Shown here one piece after another: positions 1 to 5,558 of a stretch of 32,573 nucleotides of DNA. Where the stretch lies: positions 1 to 32,573 of IMG/VR virus record IMGVR_UViG_3300024520_000311, one strand, 5' to 3'. Numbering within the stretch: the first letter of the stretch is position 1; each line of letters begins with the position of its first letter. Under the pieces are notes generated by a model. That model was not told the origin of the DNA. It saw only the letters and a program-made list of their open reading frames with translations, and ran no database searches. Both the position numbers and the translations under genes were made by a program. The stretch comes from a virus.

Positions 1-188
1 AAAAAGTGAAAAGAAGCACTTTCAAAAAAGTGAAAAGAAGCACTTTCAAAAAAGTGAAAAGAAGCACTTTCAAATTTACGTTTCGGAGTACTTTCAAATT
101 TATGTTTCGGAGTACTTTCAAATTTATGATTTGGAGTGTTCCCAAATTTATGATTTGGAGTGTTCCCAAATTTATGATTTGGAGCAGT
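1..188. repeat. 24-bp tandem repeat array (left array, truncated by window edge)
   Basis: Units of exactly 24 bp begin at 13, 37, 61, 85, 109, 133, 157 and 181. The first three carry GAAGCACTTTC, the next two GGAGTACTTTC, and the following two GGAGTGTTCCC, mostly followed by an AAATTTATG-type tail, so sequence drifts along the array in steps. Because 24 is a multiple of three, open frames run through it with an 8-residue periodicity, but no ribosome site or family supports translation. The array continues past base 1. The reverse complement of its unit matches the array at 4152-4290. Role unknown; binding iterons or a recombinogenic repeat are possible. Confidence 0.9.
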
Positions 189-306
189 ATATTTTGGACC
201 ATCTTTCATTGTCTCATGATTCGGTGGGTCAAAGCAATGCCCCGTGTAAAGATTACATACTGGCCAATTGTAATGATTACCTACTCCCTTGCGGTGTGCT
301 CAAAAC

Positions 307-464
307 CCCTAATCGGTCCATATTTCGATTCTAAGGTATGTTTTAGGGTCAACCCATACCTAGGCATAGGTTGGACCAAAAAAAGCCCTAATCGGTCCAT
401 ATTTCGATTCTAAGGTATGTTTTAGGGTCAACCCATACCTAGGCATAGGTTGGACCAAAAAAAG
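307..464. repeat. 79-bp direct tandem duplication with internal hairpins
   Basis: Two copies (307-385 and 386-464) with a 79-bp period look identical. Each contains GGTATG...CATACC (335-340 with 355-360 in copy 1) with an inner GGT-CA-ACC, plus an outer GGTCC...GGACC pair, so a cruciform or structured RNA is possible. The second copy runs straight into the leftward terminator at 457-478; the first ends with the same A-run and AGCCC but lacks the second half of that stem. The stretch 189-306 between this repeat and the 24-bp array shows nothing I can assign. Confidence 0.9.
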
Positions 465-478
465 CCCTTAACGGGCTT
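457..478 (-). terminator. Rho-independent terminator of the leftward early operon
   Basis: On the minus strand the sequence reads AAGCCC-GTTAA-GGGCTT followed by a run of seven T (plus-strand A457-463). It lies 26 bp beyond the stop codon of the last leftward gene (504-842), where a terminator for that operon is expected. Confidence 0.8.
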
Positions 479-503
479 CTCCTGGCTTCAAAATGTATGC
501 GTT

Positions 504-842
504 TTAGTACTGATATTCTGGTTGTCTTTCTATGGCTTCGTCGATCAATCCGCCAAGCTGGTCAAAATGGACGCCGTCAAAACGATACTTAACCGATATT
601 TTGCCTTTTCGCAAATGGCCAATAGTGATTAGGTAGGTATCGTCAAAACTTAATGTTATTAAAACTTGGCCTTTAAACTTGTGGCCTCTAACATAAAATA
701 GTAACCCGCCCAAATGATTAGGCAAAATTTGCTCGGCCTTCACAAACCTATAAGCACTAGCGCCCCAACTCCAAATAACTGGAGCCGGTACTGACTGGTG
801 CAATTGGTTTAAAATTGTTCTTGCTACTTGTTTACTTTCCAT
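504..842 (-). CDS. Conserved phage-type hypothetical protein, 112 aa
   Basis: Last gene of the leftward early operon. The ATG follows AAGGAAAATAAA, the start-region motif shared with several genes of this block. From memory the layout resembles a widespread unnamed phage family: an N-terminal ILxQL segment (residues 10-14), a central block of beta strands, and a C-terminal pattern of basic strand, then FDGV, then DQL near residues 88-96 with an acidic helix. Members usually lie among small early phage genes, as here. There is no catalytic motif, signal peptide or membrane segment. The function is unknown and the family match is a recollection, not a search result. Confidence 0.75.
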   Translation of the reverse strand: MESKQVARTILNQLHQSVPAPVIWSWGASAYRFVKAEQILPNHLGGLLFYVRGHKFKGQVLITLSFDDTYLITIGHLRKGKISVKYRFDGVHFDQLGGLIDEAIERQPEYQY

Positions 843-871
843 TTTATTTTCCTTGTTAAAAGTTTATAAAA

Positions 872-912
872 GACCGTTTTCCGATTGGTTTTATCTGCGG
901 TATAAAACGGCC
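872..912 (-). terminator. Weak terminator or processing hairpin between early genes
   Basis: Plus-strand GACCGTTTT (872-880) and AAAACGGCC (904-912) can pair, giving a 9-bp stem with one G-U pair and a 23-nt loop. On the minus strand the stem is followed by TTTTAT. It fills the 84-bp gap between the GP88-like gene and the 112-aa gene. The large loop makes it a weak terminator; it could attenuate or protect the transcript. Confidence 0.35.
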
Positions 913-926
913 AAAACTGCCACAAT

Positions 927-1679
927 TTAAGATGCTATTAGTTCACTTTCATTTGCGCCTTTTATTCTAAGTACTCCGACCTGACCTGTTGGATCTTGAA
1001 ACCTATAATCAGTTTTATCCGCGTCAAAGGTTTTACGCCCAAAATACTCGGTGGGAAAATCATCGTCTTTGCTTATTACAATTATAATATTAACCCATGG
1101 GTAATGGTGCATTACATGCACAACATCGTCATAATTTGAACCATCAAAACTAAAGCTCATATGATAATTATTCCATTTGCCCCTTAATGCATAATCACGC
1201 TCGGCCCGCTTTGTGTAGTCGTAAAATTGTACGTTAGGGAATAACTCGAAAACATTTTTACCGGTCCCCGCCAATTTTACATTTTCAAATGGAATATCAC
1301 TATAGCAGTTCAATCTAAAGGCTAATGCTTTCCCGGTTTTCGCCGCTAGCTTTACACCGTTTGTTACTTCTCTTATCAGTAAAGCATCAAAGTTTTCCCT
1401 GTCCTTAAAAAACATCTCTGTCCGATTAAATTTGGCCTGTTGATTTTGTGTCATTACATTCCTACCCGCTGCCACACCTAAGCAAGTCGGCTTACAATTT
1501 TTGGTAGTACTCGGTTTACATACATTAAAGCCAGAATAATTTGCAGGTAGAAAAGACAGCGTATAAATCATTATACTACCACCGAGTAAAGTTTTGTGGT
1601 TTGCTTTACTTAATAATTTTTTTACCTTCTGTTTATACTTTGCTTTTTTTAATCCATTTACATTTATTTTTAATTTCAT
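927..1679 (-). CDS. GP88-like phage protein, 250 aa
   Basis: I recognise the pattern of the phage gene-product-88 family (GP88 domain, Pfam PF17338 from memory). It has a YTLSFLP start near residue 39, a cysteine cluster C-x8-C-x3-C near residues 53-66 followed by AAGR, an RT..FF block, then FRLNCYSDIPFE, a YDYTKR motif, a YHMSFSF strand, and a C-terminal DADKTDYRFQDP segment ending in LRIKG. Length fits the family. The biochemical role is not established to my knowledge; the cysteines suggest metal binding. The ATG overlaps the stop of the upstream 48-aa gene (ATGA), so translation is coupled. The first ~36 residues are lysine-rich and an internal start is possible. Confidence 0.75.
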   Translation of the reverse strand: MKLKINVNGLKKAKYKQKVKKLLSKANHKTLLGGSIMIYTLSFLPANYSGFNVCKPSTTKNCKPTCLGVAAGRNVMTQNQQAKFNRTEMFFKDRENFDALLIREVTNGVKLAAKTGKALAFRLNCYSDIPFENVKLAGTGKNVFELFPNVQFYDYTKRAERDYALRGKWNNYHMSFSFDGSNYDDVVHVMHHYPWVNIIIVISKDDDFPTEYFGRKTFDADKTDYRFQDPTGQVGVLRIKGANESELIAS

Positions 1680-1822
1680 TGTTCCTCCCCTAATTGCATT
1701 AATGCCTCTATAACGCTTCCTAGGTCATAAATATTTTCACCTATCTCAATATCTAGGGGCAAGGCCTTAAAGTGCTTGTGATGGTCTAACATATATACTA
1801 AAATATCTTCTATTCTATCCAT
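1676..1822 (-). CDS. Small acidic protein, 48 aa
   Basis: A short gene recovered by reading the minus strand between its neighbours. The ATG at 1822-1820 overlaps the upstream stop (TAATG), and its TGA at 1678-1676 overlaps the GP88-like start (ATGA), so it is stitched into the operon on both sides. The protein begins MDRIEDILVYMLDHHK and ends LMQLGEEQ; it is acidic, probably helical, with no membrane segment. AGGAGAATA upstream serves as ribosome site, and GGGGAGGA near its 3' end serves the next gene. Function unknown. The double coupling and tight fit make it very likely real despite its size. Confidence 0.7.
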   Translation of the reverse strand: MDRIEDILVYMLDHHKHFKALPLDIEIGENIYDLGSVIEALMQLGEEQ

Positions 1823-2004
1823 TATTCTCCTCCCGTATCGTCGTAGTATTCATTATACATCTCCTCAAAATCTATATCATGCATGGTGGACAGGTTTTCC
1901 TGTAGAGCATCGTAAATAAATTGCTCCATGCATTTGTAATCCATGTTTTTAATTATATCGTTGCAGTATTTTGTTTCTAAGTTGTCTCTAAGTTTTCTAT
2001 TCAT
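1822..2004 (-). CDS. Small hypothetical protein, 60 aa
   Basis: A highly charged 60-residue protein with a basic N-terminus and a very acidic, tyrosine-rich C-terminus (EEMYNEYYDDTGGE). Its ATG overlaps the stop of the upstream 85-aa gene (ATGA at 2004-2001) and its own TAA overlaps the start of the 48-aa gene. It has no recognisable domain. Acidic mini-proteins of this kind are common among phage early genes, where some inhibit host enzymes or mimic DNA, but nothing here specifies such a role. Confidence 0.65.
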   Translation of the reverse strand: MNRKLRDNLETKYCNDIIKNMDYKCMEQFIYDALQENLSTMHDIDFEEMYNEYYDDTGGE

Positions 2005-2258
2005 TTTGTCACCTTTACATAAGTTAAAATTATTTCTTTATTTTCCCAAAAAATATTCACTGTATTACTATTAAATTTATAGAGGCTGGCCTTGTCGAAG
2101 TAATGCCAGGATAAACCGTCGTCAGTTTTAAAAGCTACCGCATTAGATTGTATTTTACCTACTTCCCTAGTTCCCATATTAGTTTTAAATAAATGATTAT
2201 ATGCTTTCCATTTTGAGCCAACAGTTAACTCTCTTTTAAATTCTGCTAAATTTTTCAT
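2001..2258 (-). CDS. Conserved phage-type small protein, 85 aa
   Basis: Starts after the operon's characteristic AAGGGAAAATAAAATG leader. The pattern VGSKWKAYNH, then GTREVGKIQSNAVAFK, then SWHYFDKASLYKF recalls a recurrent unnamed family of early phage proteins with a conserved G-x-R-x-V ... QSN core and a W-x-x-F/W-x-KAS segment. It is probably a compact beta-rich domain. No catalytic residues are evident. Translationally coupled to the 60-aa gene downstream. Function unknown. Confidence 0.7.
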   Translation of the reverse strand: MKNLAEFKRELTVGSKWKAYNHLFKTNMGTREVGKIQSNAVAFKTDDGLSWHYFDKASLYKFNSNTVNIFWENKEIILTYVKVTK

Positions 2259-2300
2259 TTTATTTTCCCTTTTATAAATACCTTCCCTGGCGTTTGGTTA

Positions 2301-2546
2301 TTAAATTTTAGAAACTACTAGCTTCTCAATTGTACAGGCCTCAACAGTATAACCGGCCCGCTCAGTGCGTTTGATTATCGCCATAAAATTTTCAGTCAAA
2401 ACTTGATTTTCTTTTCCCATAGTTTCCAAAATGTTTTCCTTTACGCTTTTAAGCTCCTTCCTTAATTTTCGCGCTTCACTTTCCTGCTTGCTTATGATCG
2501 ACGCTTGCTTCTCATAGACTTTCAATAACTTTTCAAAGTTTTCCAT
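2301..2546 (-). CDS. Coiled-coil hypothetical protein, 81 aa
   Basis: Residues 1-50 are almost entirely heptad-like with alternating lysine and glutamate (KQESEARKLRKELKSVKENI), indicating a coiled coil. The C-terminal ~30 residues look like a short beta segment. The ATG follows AAGGAAAATAAA, part of which lies inside the 3' end of the 37-aa membrane-protein gene, only 1 nt after that stop. No known family was recognised. Confidence 0.65.
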   Translation of the reverse strand: MENFEKLLKVYEKQASIISKQESEARKLRKELKSVKENILETMGKENQVLTENFMAIIKRTERAGYTVEACTIEKLVVSKI

Positions 2547-2547
2547 T

Positions 2548-2661
2548 TTATTTTCCTTTATTTTCTGCCATTATTGGCATTGTGTTTAGGTATAAAAATG
2601 GTAGCAATCCGCTACCGATTAAAATTAGTACTATTAAATTTTCCAATATTAAATTTTCCAT
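2548..2661 (-). CDS. Small single-span membrane protein, 37 aa
   Basis: A short gene in the gap between the 87-aa and 81-aa genes. Its ATG (2661-2659) begins 1 nt after the TAG of the 87-aa gene; AAGGAAT within that gene's end is the ribosome site. Residues ~4-25 are hydrophobic (LILENLIVLILIGSGLLPFL) and form one membrane helix, with a short polar tail ending in ENKGK. The stop is 1 nt before the next ATG, so it fits the operon precisely. Small inner-membrane proteins of this sort occur in phage early regions; function unknown. Confidence 0.6.
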   Translation of the reverse strand: MENLILENLIVLILIGSGLLPFLYLNTMPIMAENKGK

Positions 2662-2662
2662 T

Positions 2663-2926
2663 CTATTCCTTTTCCATTGCTTCGATGTTTTGGTTTATAA
2701 TCTGTGTTTTAATCCATAAACGCTTTAATCTTTTCGATGTTGTTATTTTATCTAATTGTTTTTCAGTCAGGCCGCCCAAGTTAACATGATATTTTTGAAA
2801 GTTTTTATATTGTTTGAAAGTTATCAGTTCTAAAAACCTATCATGGCACGCATGAGTTAAGGCCCACAAATTACCATAGACGCGCCTGAACTCTGAGTTA
2901 TCTAGTTTTTCATCTAGTGTTAACAT
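2663..2926 (-). CDS. Hypothetical protein, 87 aa
   Basis: A helical, basic protein with no recognised domain. Its start overlaps the end of the upstream 79-aa gene by 7 nt, and GGAGCC lies 4 nt before the ATG. Its stop is 1 nt before the 37-aa membrane-protein gene. The LGGLTEKQLDKI segment in the middle looks like a turn followed by an amphipathic helix. Position suggests an early, host-directed or accessory role, which is inference only. Confidence 0.65.
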   Translation of the reverse strand: MLTLDEKLDNSEFRRVYGNLWALTHACHDRFLELITFKQYKNFQKYHVNLGGLTEKQLDKITTSKRLKRLWIKTQIINQNIEAMEKE

Positions 2927-3159
2927 GCTGGCTCCAATATTGAAGTGATCTGACCAAAATGAATCTTTTTACCTTCAGTACTTGTAAAAGTTTTTCTATT
3001 TATTTTTGCTACTGTGTGAATCTGTTTAGGTAGACAGATTGCAAAAAACCCTTCACCGTCAAGCGCTTCTACCCTAACGCCAACTTTTAAACTTTCTTTA
3101 TTAAGTGCTACTAACCTTGCTTGTTTTTCTAAGGCCGCAGCCTGTTGTGTAAAATTCAT
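2920..3159 (-). CDS. Hypothetical protein, 79 aa
   Basis: The first ~25 residues form an alanine/glutamine-rich helix, followed by a beta-rich region with a VGVRVEALDGEGFF turn and a C-terminal HFGQIT strand. No family was recognised. It is preceded by one of two near-identical hairpin-plus-ribosome-site elements (3160-3201), so its translation is probably set in the same way as that of the 86-aa gene upstream. Its end overlaps the next start. Confidence 0.65.
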   Translation of the reverse strand: MNFTQQAAALEKQARLVALNKESLKVGVRVEALDGEGFFAICLPKQIHTVAKINRKTFTSTEGKKIHFGQITSILEPAC

Positions 3160-3201
3160 TTTATTTTTCCCTTGGGGCCTTTCGGCCCCGGTTATATTAT
3201 T
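3160..3201 (-). promoter_or_regulatory. Hairpin-plus-ribosome-site leader, copy 1
   Basis: On the minus strand GGGGCC-GAAA-GGCCCC (plus 3174-3189) forms a perfect 6-bp GC stem with a GNRA tetraloop. It is followed directly by AAGGGAAAAATAAAATG, the ribosome site and start of the 79-aa gene. The element, including AATATAACC upstream, is repeated almost exactly at 3466-3507. It is probably an RNA-stability or translation-tuning hairpin; there is no T-run after the stem to make it a terminator. Confidence 0.65.
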
Positions 3202-3204
3202 GTT

Positions 3205-3465
3205 TTATTTAAAAATATCAATCATTGTGATGTCACAATAGAGGTCTTTACTTTCCGGGTATTCTACTTCTGACATAACTTCAAATTCAAAATAGTAGTG
3301 TTCTTCTTCTGGTTCCCCTTGTCCGCTTGAAAAATAGTTTTCGTGGTCTATGGTGGTAATATAAAAACAATCTCCTTCACCGACTTCCTTACCTTGTCTC
3401 ATATCGCTAAGAGCGTCTTTTACTGTTATTTTTACGGCCGCTGGTAAACTTTTAAATTTAATCAT
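3205..3465 (-). CDS. Acidic hypothetical protein, 86 aa
   Basis: The ATG at 3465-3463 is chosen because it directly follows the hairpin and AAGGGAAAAATAA element (copy 2). An upstream in-frame ATG would read through that hairpin and add 20 unlikely residues. The protein is strongly acidic, with a dense EPEEEHYYFEFEVMSEVEYPE stretch in its second half and a central GEGDCFYITT strand. It could be a negatively charged mimic or simply a small acidic regulator; no family was recognised. First half of a pair of genes that share the duplicated leader. Confidence 0.65.
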   Translation of the reverse strand: MIKFKSLPAAVKITVKDALSDMRQGKEVGEGDCFYITTIDHENYFSSGQGEPEEEHYYFEFEVMSEVEYPESKDLYCDITMIDIFK

Positions 3466-3507
3466 TTTATTTTTCCCTTGGGGCCTTTCAGCCCCGGTTA
3501 TATTGTT
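3466..3507 (-). promoter_or_regulatory. Hairpin-plus-ribosome-site leader, copy 2
   Basis: Second copy of the leader: minus strand GGGGCU-GAAA-GGCCCC (plus 3480-3495) followed by AAGGGAAAAATAAAATG. One stem base differs from copy 1, turning a G-C pair type into a U-G wobble and so preserving the pairing. The loop, ribosome site and upstream AATATAACC are kept. Confidence 0.65.
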
Positions 3508-3511
3508 TTGT

Positions 3512-3703
3512 TTATAGGCCTTCATTCTCGATGCTTTGGATTAATGTTTCACCATATAGGCCTAATTTATAGCTTCTAATGGTCTTTACAAAGTTAACTG
3601 AAGGGTAATCACTGAATACAATGTAGTGAATAGTGCGTGCTGATAACTCTAATTCAAGCGCTCTTTTAAGTACCTCTGTCCTGTATTCTCTTAAACTTTT
3701 CAT
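3512..3703 (-). CDS. Hypothetical protein, 63 aa; first gene of the leftward operon
   Basis: The start at 3703-3701 is supported by AAGGAAAAGAGA just upstream; the longer in-frame extension to 3748 would place 15 lysine-rich residues over that site. The protein begins MKSLREYRTEVLKRALELEL and then has a short predicted helix-turn region (SARTIHYIVFSDYPSVNFVK). This could be a small helical DNA-binding or adaptor protein, but no clear helix-turn-helix can be claimed. It is the promoter-proximal gene of the block. Confidence 0.6.
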   Translation of the reverse strand: MKSLREYRTEVLKRALELELSARTIHYIVFSDYPSVNFVKTIRSYKLGLYGETLIQSIENEGL

Positions 3704-3815
3704 TCTCTTTTCCTTTGTTATTTTGTTTTTCTTAATCCCCTTATACACCCATCACCCTCAGTTAATATTAAATATTGCATTTTATGAATATTTTATATCG
3801 GCACCGAGTCGTATC

Positions 3816-3844
3816 ATTATATAGGTCCATTTTTCCCAAACATA
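3816..3844 (-). promoter_or_regulatory. Candidate leftward early promoter
   Basis: The minus strand carries a perfect TATAAT (plus 3816-3821) within TATATAATG, about 110 bp upstream of the first leftward start. The -35 position at 17-bp spacing is poor (TATGTT), so the promoter would be activator-dependent or rely on the extended AT-rich -10. The palindrome at 3884-3903 lies about 40 bp upstream of this -35. Confidence 0.35.
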
Positions 3845-3859
3845 CGCGCCTGCTAATCT

Positions 3860-3874
3860 ACGCAAAACTTGCGT
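3860..3874. promoter_or_regulatory. Short inverted repeat ACGCAA-AAC-TTGCGT
   Basis: A perfect 6-bp inverted repeat with a 3-nt spacer in the intergenic control region, 10 bp from the larger palindrome. It is an operator-sized element between the candidate leftward promoter and the 20-bp palindrome; the binding factor is unknown. Confidence 0.35.
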
Positions 3875-3883
3875 CTCCTTAAT

Positions 3884-3903
3884 AACTGAACGATCGTTCA
3901 GTT
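3884..3903. promoter_or_regulatory. Perfect 20-bp palindrome, TetR-type operator candidate
   Basis: AACTGAACGATCGTTCAGTT reads identically on both strands. TGAACG/CGTTCA half-sites in this arrangement are typical of operators bound by TetR-family dimers. No TetR-like gene is in the window, so the regulator would be host-encoded or lie outside. Confidence 0.55.
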
Positions 3904-4134
3904 TCTCCAGCCTCTCGCCATTTATGTTAGTGACGGGTCTTTTTTGGCGGAAGGATTAACAGTCTTGGGAGCAAACCCTTCAGAGTATCACATCGCCCCT
4001 AGACCCCACAACCCACAGTGTAATAATCCACCCGCTCCCAATCTGACAGCACTCCACCCTATAAACATTACAATGCTATATCTTTGACACACCGAATTAT
4101 GATATGATAAAGACTCGCCCAGACTTGGGGTGTG

Positions 4135-4290
4135 CTCAGTGCGTTAAACTGCTCCGCCTCATAGACTTGGGAGCACTCCACCTCATATATTTTGGATCAC
4201 TCCGCTTCACATATTTTTGGAACGCTCCATCTCATAGATTTGGGAGCGCTCCGCCTCATAGATTTGGGAGTGCTTCTTTTTAAAAATTAG
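4135..4290. repeat. 24-bp tandem repeat array (right array, inverted relative to the left one)
   Basis: CTCC-type unit starts lie at 4152, 4176, 4200, 4225, 4249 and 4273: a 24-bp period with a single 1-bp insertion in the third unit. The best units read CTCCGCCTCATAGATTTGGG. Their reverse complement (CCCAAATCTATGAGGCGGAG) aligns with the left-array unit CCCAAATTTATGATTTGGAG. Degenerate pieces (CTTGGGAGC at 3964, CCACCCTAT-like stretches) are scattered through 3960-4150. The array sits just upstream of terS. Confidence 0.85.
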
Positions 4291-4326
4291 GGAGCAGGTG
4301 TCCCCGAATCCGGATTTTCTTAAAGG

Positions 4327-4350
4327 ATAGGGTGGTATCACCCTATTTTT
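4327..4350 (+). terminator. Terminator-like hairpin upstream of terS
   Basis: ATAGGGTG-GTAT-CACCCTAT is a perfect 8-bp stem with a 4-nt loop, followed by TTTTT (4346-4350). It could stop rightward transcription coming from the repeat region. Because half of the repeat (CCACCCTAT) recurs at about 4415-4423, just before the candidate terS promoter, an operator is an alternative. Confidence 0.5.
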
Positions 4351-4424
4351 AATTGCAGGTAAAAATTTCTCAAAACCCATCTGAAAATATCTGGCGAAAA
4401 AAATTTCTTGAAAAACCACCCTAT

Positions 4425-4452
4425 TTGCCTTTAAGGCCCGGTCCATTATAAA
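4425..4452 (+). promoter_or_regulatory. Candidate promoter for terS, giving a near-leaderless mRNA
   Basis: TTGCCT (4425-4430), a 16-bp spacer and TATAAA (4447-4452). The expected transcript start is near 4459, only a few bases before the GTG at 4462, and there is no Shine-Dalgarno sequence between them. Confidence 0.45.
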
Positions 4453-4461
4453 ATACCAAAC

Positions 4462-4869
4462 GTGGAATACAAGAAAGAATTATGCGAGGATCTGATCAAG
4501 TTCGCCGAACGTGGGCTGGGTCTTAATCACTGGTGTGCCAAGATGTTAATCACCCTCGACGAACTTGAGGACATGCGAGTCCTCGAGCCTGCCTTCGACA
4601 AAGCCTGCAAAGTCGCCAAACTCAAGCAAGAACTCTGGTGGTTCTGCAAACTCAAAGACGGACTAAACAAAAAGAAAGATTTCAATACTGCCGGCTGGAA
4701 CGCCGTGATGAACAACGAGTTTGGGTGGAGTCAAAAACAAGACCCCAAAGCCCAGGTGGTTGCCATAGTGAAAGGACTCGAGCAAATTGTAGAAGAAGAT
4801 GAAATGGCACGAATTGCCGAAGCGGCTAACGTAATCGAGTTAAAGACTGCAAAGAGCCAAGACCAATAA
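4462..4869 (+). CDS. terS: Putative terminase small subunit, 135 aa
   Basis: The candidate DNA-recognition subunit of the packaging motor. The helical N-terminal half is followed by a segment FNTAGWNAVMNNEFGW (about residues 73-88), a pattern I associate with phage small terminases (a conserved tryptophan, then a V/R-x-FGW turn). The acidic C-terminal helix could oligomerise or contact TerL. The only usable start after an in-frame stop at 4432 is GTG 4462, with no ribosome site; a promoter immediately upstream suggests leaderless translation. It is the sole plus-strand gene here. Its last 44 bp are overlapped by the opposite-strand Tat-signal gene, and TerL lies on the other strand. Alternatives: another helical DNA-binding protein. 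Confidence 0.6.
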   Translation: MEYKKELCEDLIKFAERGLGLNHWCAKMLITLDELEDMRVLEPAFDKACKVAKLKQELWWFCKLKDGLNKKKDFNTAGWNAVMNNEFGWSQKQDPKAQVVAIVKGLEQIVEEDEMARIAEAANVIELKTAKSQDQ

Positions 4870-5071
4870 AGGGCTTAGTGTCATAAGATTCCGTATAAAT
4901 ATTCTTTGCCAATTCCGATTCAAAATAAACCATCGCCTCCTCCACTGCTTCTTGTATATAATTCCTAACTTTCCTAGGCTTCTTTAACTCCCAAGTCTTG
5001 GGGGCTAAGAAAGCAATCTGTGCCGACAAAACTGCGGAACCAAAAAGCTGTATAAACGATCTACGCTTCAT
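4826..5071 (-). CDS. Tat-signal-bearing small protein, 81 aa
   Basis: The N-terminus MKRRSFIQLFGSAVLSAQIAFLA matches the twin-arginine signal: RRSFIQL, then a moderately hydrophobic segment and an S-A-Q / F-L-A cleavage-like region. The remaining ~55 residues are helical and charged (NYIQEAVEEAMVYFESELAK). Short proteins with an RR-x-F start occur near terminase genes in other phages in my memory, with no known role. It is the last gene of the long leftward operon, with a start overlapping the previous stop by 11 nt, and its 3' end is antisense to the end of terS. Alternatively the two arginines merely orient an ordinary membrane anchor. Confidence 0.6.
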   Translation of the reverse strand: MKRRSFIQLFGSAVLSAQIAFLAPKTWELKKPRKVRNYIQEAVEEAMVYFESELAKNIYTESYDTKPFIGLGSLQSLTRLR

Positions 5072-5309
5072 TCGGCCCCGTAGTCATCAAAACCAATAAC
5101 CTCTGAGTCTCGACAATCTTCCTTTCAATAAGAGTTTTCTTAACATGATCCCCAAACAAGACCTCACCATAAGTGCTATTTTTCTTTGCCTGTATAAGTA
5201 TTTTTTCGTACTGCCGCCGCAAATTACCCAAGCGGTTATTCAACCTTCTCTCATGTTTCATCACATCGGCACCTTGTACAAAACCGCAATCCAAATACAA
5301 ATCATCCAC
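5061..5309 (-). CDS. Hypothetical protein, 82 aa
   Basis: A basic helical protein with a RLNNRLGNLRRQYEKILIQAKK segment (residues 22-43) that looks like a coiled coil or nucleic-acid-binding helix. No family was recognised. It sits in the tail of the leftward TerL operon; 33 bp separate it from the previous gene, and no strong ribosome site precedes its ATG. Its stop overlaps the start of the Tat-signal gene. Confidence 0.55.
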   Translation of the reverse strand: MDDLYLDCGFVQGADVMKHERRLNNRLGNLRRQYEKILIQAKKNSTYGEVLFGDHVKKTLIERKIVETQRLLVLMTTGPNEA

Positions 5310-5342
5310 AGTGTAATCGACAGGGTCCAGAAACAGAAGTCT

Positions 5343-5558
5343 TTAATTTTCATTTATCTTACTCCAATCCTCAAGCTGCATCATCAGCCCCTCTATCTGT
5401 GCGTCCGTGGGCCTATCATCTAGGTGAGTTGATAGTTCATACTTATCCCTAGACACGGAGAGTGACCACTTCCGATCCTCGCTAAGTTTGTTGCTGGGGG
5501 GGACTTCCTTCCACTTAATCTTAAAACCATCTTTGGTATATGTTTGGCAGTTTATCAT
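5343..5558 (-). CDS. Hypothetical protein, 71 aa
   Basis: The ATG at 5558-5556 is chosen because it overlaps the preceding stop as ATGA and has GGGGGG about 7 nt upstream; a GTG two codons earlier is also possible. The protein begins MINCQTYTKDGFKIKWKEVP, with alternating charged and aromatic residues that suggest a small beta sheet, then a helix at the C-terminus (DAQIEGLMMQLEDWSK). No domain was recognised. Confidence 0.6.
   Translation of the reverse strand: MINCQTYTKDGFKIKWKEVPPSNKLSEDRKWSLSVSRDKYELSTHLDDRPTDAQIEGLMMQLEDWSKINEN

Noticed and set aside
1-188. CRISPR array
   Set aside because: Units abut one another with no spacers, and no cas genes are present.
6-413. Open frames with 8-residue repeats running through the left array
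   Set aside because: The openness follows from a 24-bp period (a multiple of three). There is no ribosome site or recognised family, and the frames run on into the 79-bp duplication. Repeat DNA is the simpler reading.
3799-3811. Stretch like the 3' hairpin of a Cas9 tracrRNA (GGCACCGAGTC)
   Set aside because: Only about 11 bases match; the partner arm GGTGC is absent and there is no repeat or cas gene.
4207-4446. Minus-strand 79-aa open frame ending in SQIYE-type repeats
   Set aside because: It crosses the terminator-like hairpin and the right array, has no ribosome site and no family. The repeat part reflects the same 24-bp periodicity.
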